Assembly (NCBI GenBank): GCA_002438785.1
Contig: DJQS01000020.1
Coordinates: forward strand, 19,180 to 83,179
Source: Caryophanales bacterium UBA6380
Lineage (GTDB): Bacteria > Bacillota_I > Bacilli_A > RFN20 > CAG-826
Length of the DNA: 64,000 bases
Direction: 5' to 3'
Shown: positions 63,816 to 64,000 of the stretch, piece by piece
Position numbering within the stretch: position 1 is the first letter of the stretch
Layout: each line of letters begins with the position of its first letter
The notes under the pieces: model-generated
Database searches by the model: none
The model's input: the letters and a program-made list of their open reading frames with translations, nothing else
What the model was told of the DNA's origin: nothing
Translations under genes and position numbers: made by a program

Positions 63816-64000
63816 GTTGATACGTTCGACCACCCATGAAAATCAAGCCAAAAGAGGCGATAAAACGCATATAGAACATGCCGCGCTCCAGCCTCGATTG
63901 GCTTTTCTTTTCAACGTTGCAACCAGTGATACGAGATAAGTGGAGAACTACGCTTAAAAAAGCATGAAAAATTCGAGACTGTACTATAACAGATGATATG
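63694..64000. other. G+C-rich tail without clear genes, possible foreign DNA or assembly junction
   Basis: By my count bases 63721-63960 are about 43% G+C, against roughly 28% in the adjacent rlmD coding sequence. No frame stays open for more than about 55 codons on the plus strand and I recognise no gene, repeat or tRNA. The shift in composition starts in the last codons of rlmD, a known integration target of mobile elements. The window ends before an integrase or transposase could be seen. Confidence 0.5.

Noticed and set aside
1..64000. Mycoplasma-type code with TGA as tryptophan, suggested by the low G+C
   Set aside because: nagA and the P-type ATPase end on TGA at family-typical positions, and conserved Trp positions use TGG.
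1..64000. CRISPR arrays, tRNA or rRNA genes, tmRNA, RNase P RNA
   Set aside because: I found no regular spaced repeats and no cloverleaf or rRNA sequence when reading through; only the SRP RNA was convincing.

Overview
This window is AT-rich (well under one-third G+C in almost every stretch I counted) and reads with the standard bacterial code: TGA ends several genes (nagA, the P-type ATPase) and tryptophan is TGG. The gene order around the chromosome origin (rpmH-rnpA-yidC-jag leftward; dnaA-dnaN-yaaA-recF-gyrB-gyrA-serS-SRP RNA-tadA rightward, with metG, tatD, rnmV, rsmA, ispE, pth and mfd nearby) is the Bacillota/Bacilli pattern. Low G+C, a lipoprotein YidC and a small SRP RNA suggest an uncultured gut-type Bacillota close to the Erysipelotrichia/RF39/Mollicutes boundary, but not a code-4 mycoplasma. 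That placement is inference.

Layout. 1-3114: the N-terminal part of mfd (cut by the window edge), pth and a divergent DUF368 polyprenyl-phosphate translocase gene. 3173-7860: a TetR regulator with a heterodimeric ABC exporter. 7868-12298: an FGGY sugar kinase and pyruvate, phosphate dikinase. 12302-26118: an accessory carbohydrate locus around a DeoR-family repressor. It holds a class II aldolase, an ECF S component with a small kinase, and a seven-gene leftward operon (TIM-like isomerase, LarA-like racemase, divergent NagB-like isomerase, NitT/TauT-type ABC importer, TSUP permease), then a LacX-like mutarotase, NagA and a phosphofructokinase. Copies of a TTTCGAA/TTTCGTT motif stand in the intergenic regions of this locus and look like the operators of one regulon. 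26115-33532: a leftward core-gene operon (ispE to rpmH) that reads away from the origin. 33588-35316: the origin, with DnaA boxes on both sides of dnaA. 35347-44357: replication, gyrase, serS, SRP RNA and tadA. 44421-51882: a MacB/FtsX-like ABC protein, a P-type ATPase, a small TetR, a degenerate M50-like membrane protein and mscL. 51977-63693: degV, tldE/tldD, a GT4 glycosyltransferase, rpmE, metG, a 1032-residue VanZ/Big2 protein, an unknown protein and rlmD. From about 63650 to the end the composition rises to about 43% G+C and coding becomes broken. This may be the edge of a mobile element at the 3' end of rlmD, or an assembly junction.

The most novel part is the DeoR-centred locus. A sulfonate/nitrate/HMP-type importer and a TSUP anion permease share an operon with sugar-phosphate isomerase relatives, one of which (NagB-like) has lost canonical active-site residues. 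Its substrate cannot be read from the sequence. A sulfonated or otherwise modified sugar acid is one testable idea. Other points of interest are palindromes that overlap ribosome binding sites at three genes, an Asn at the GyrA quinolone-determining position, and a YidC with a very large outside domain.
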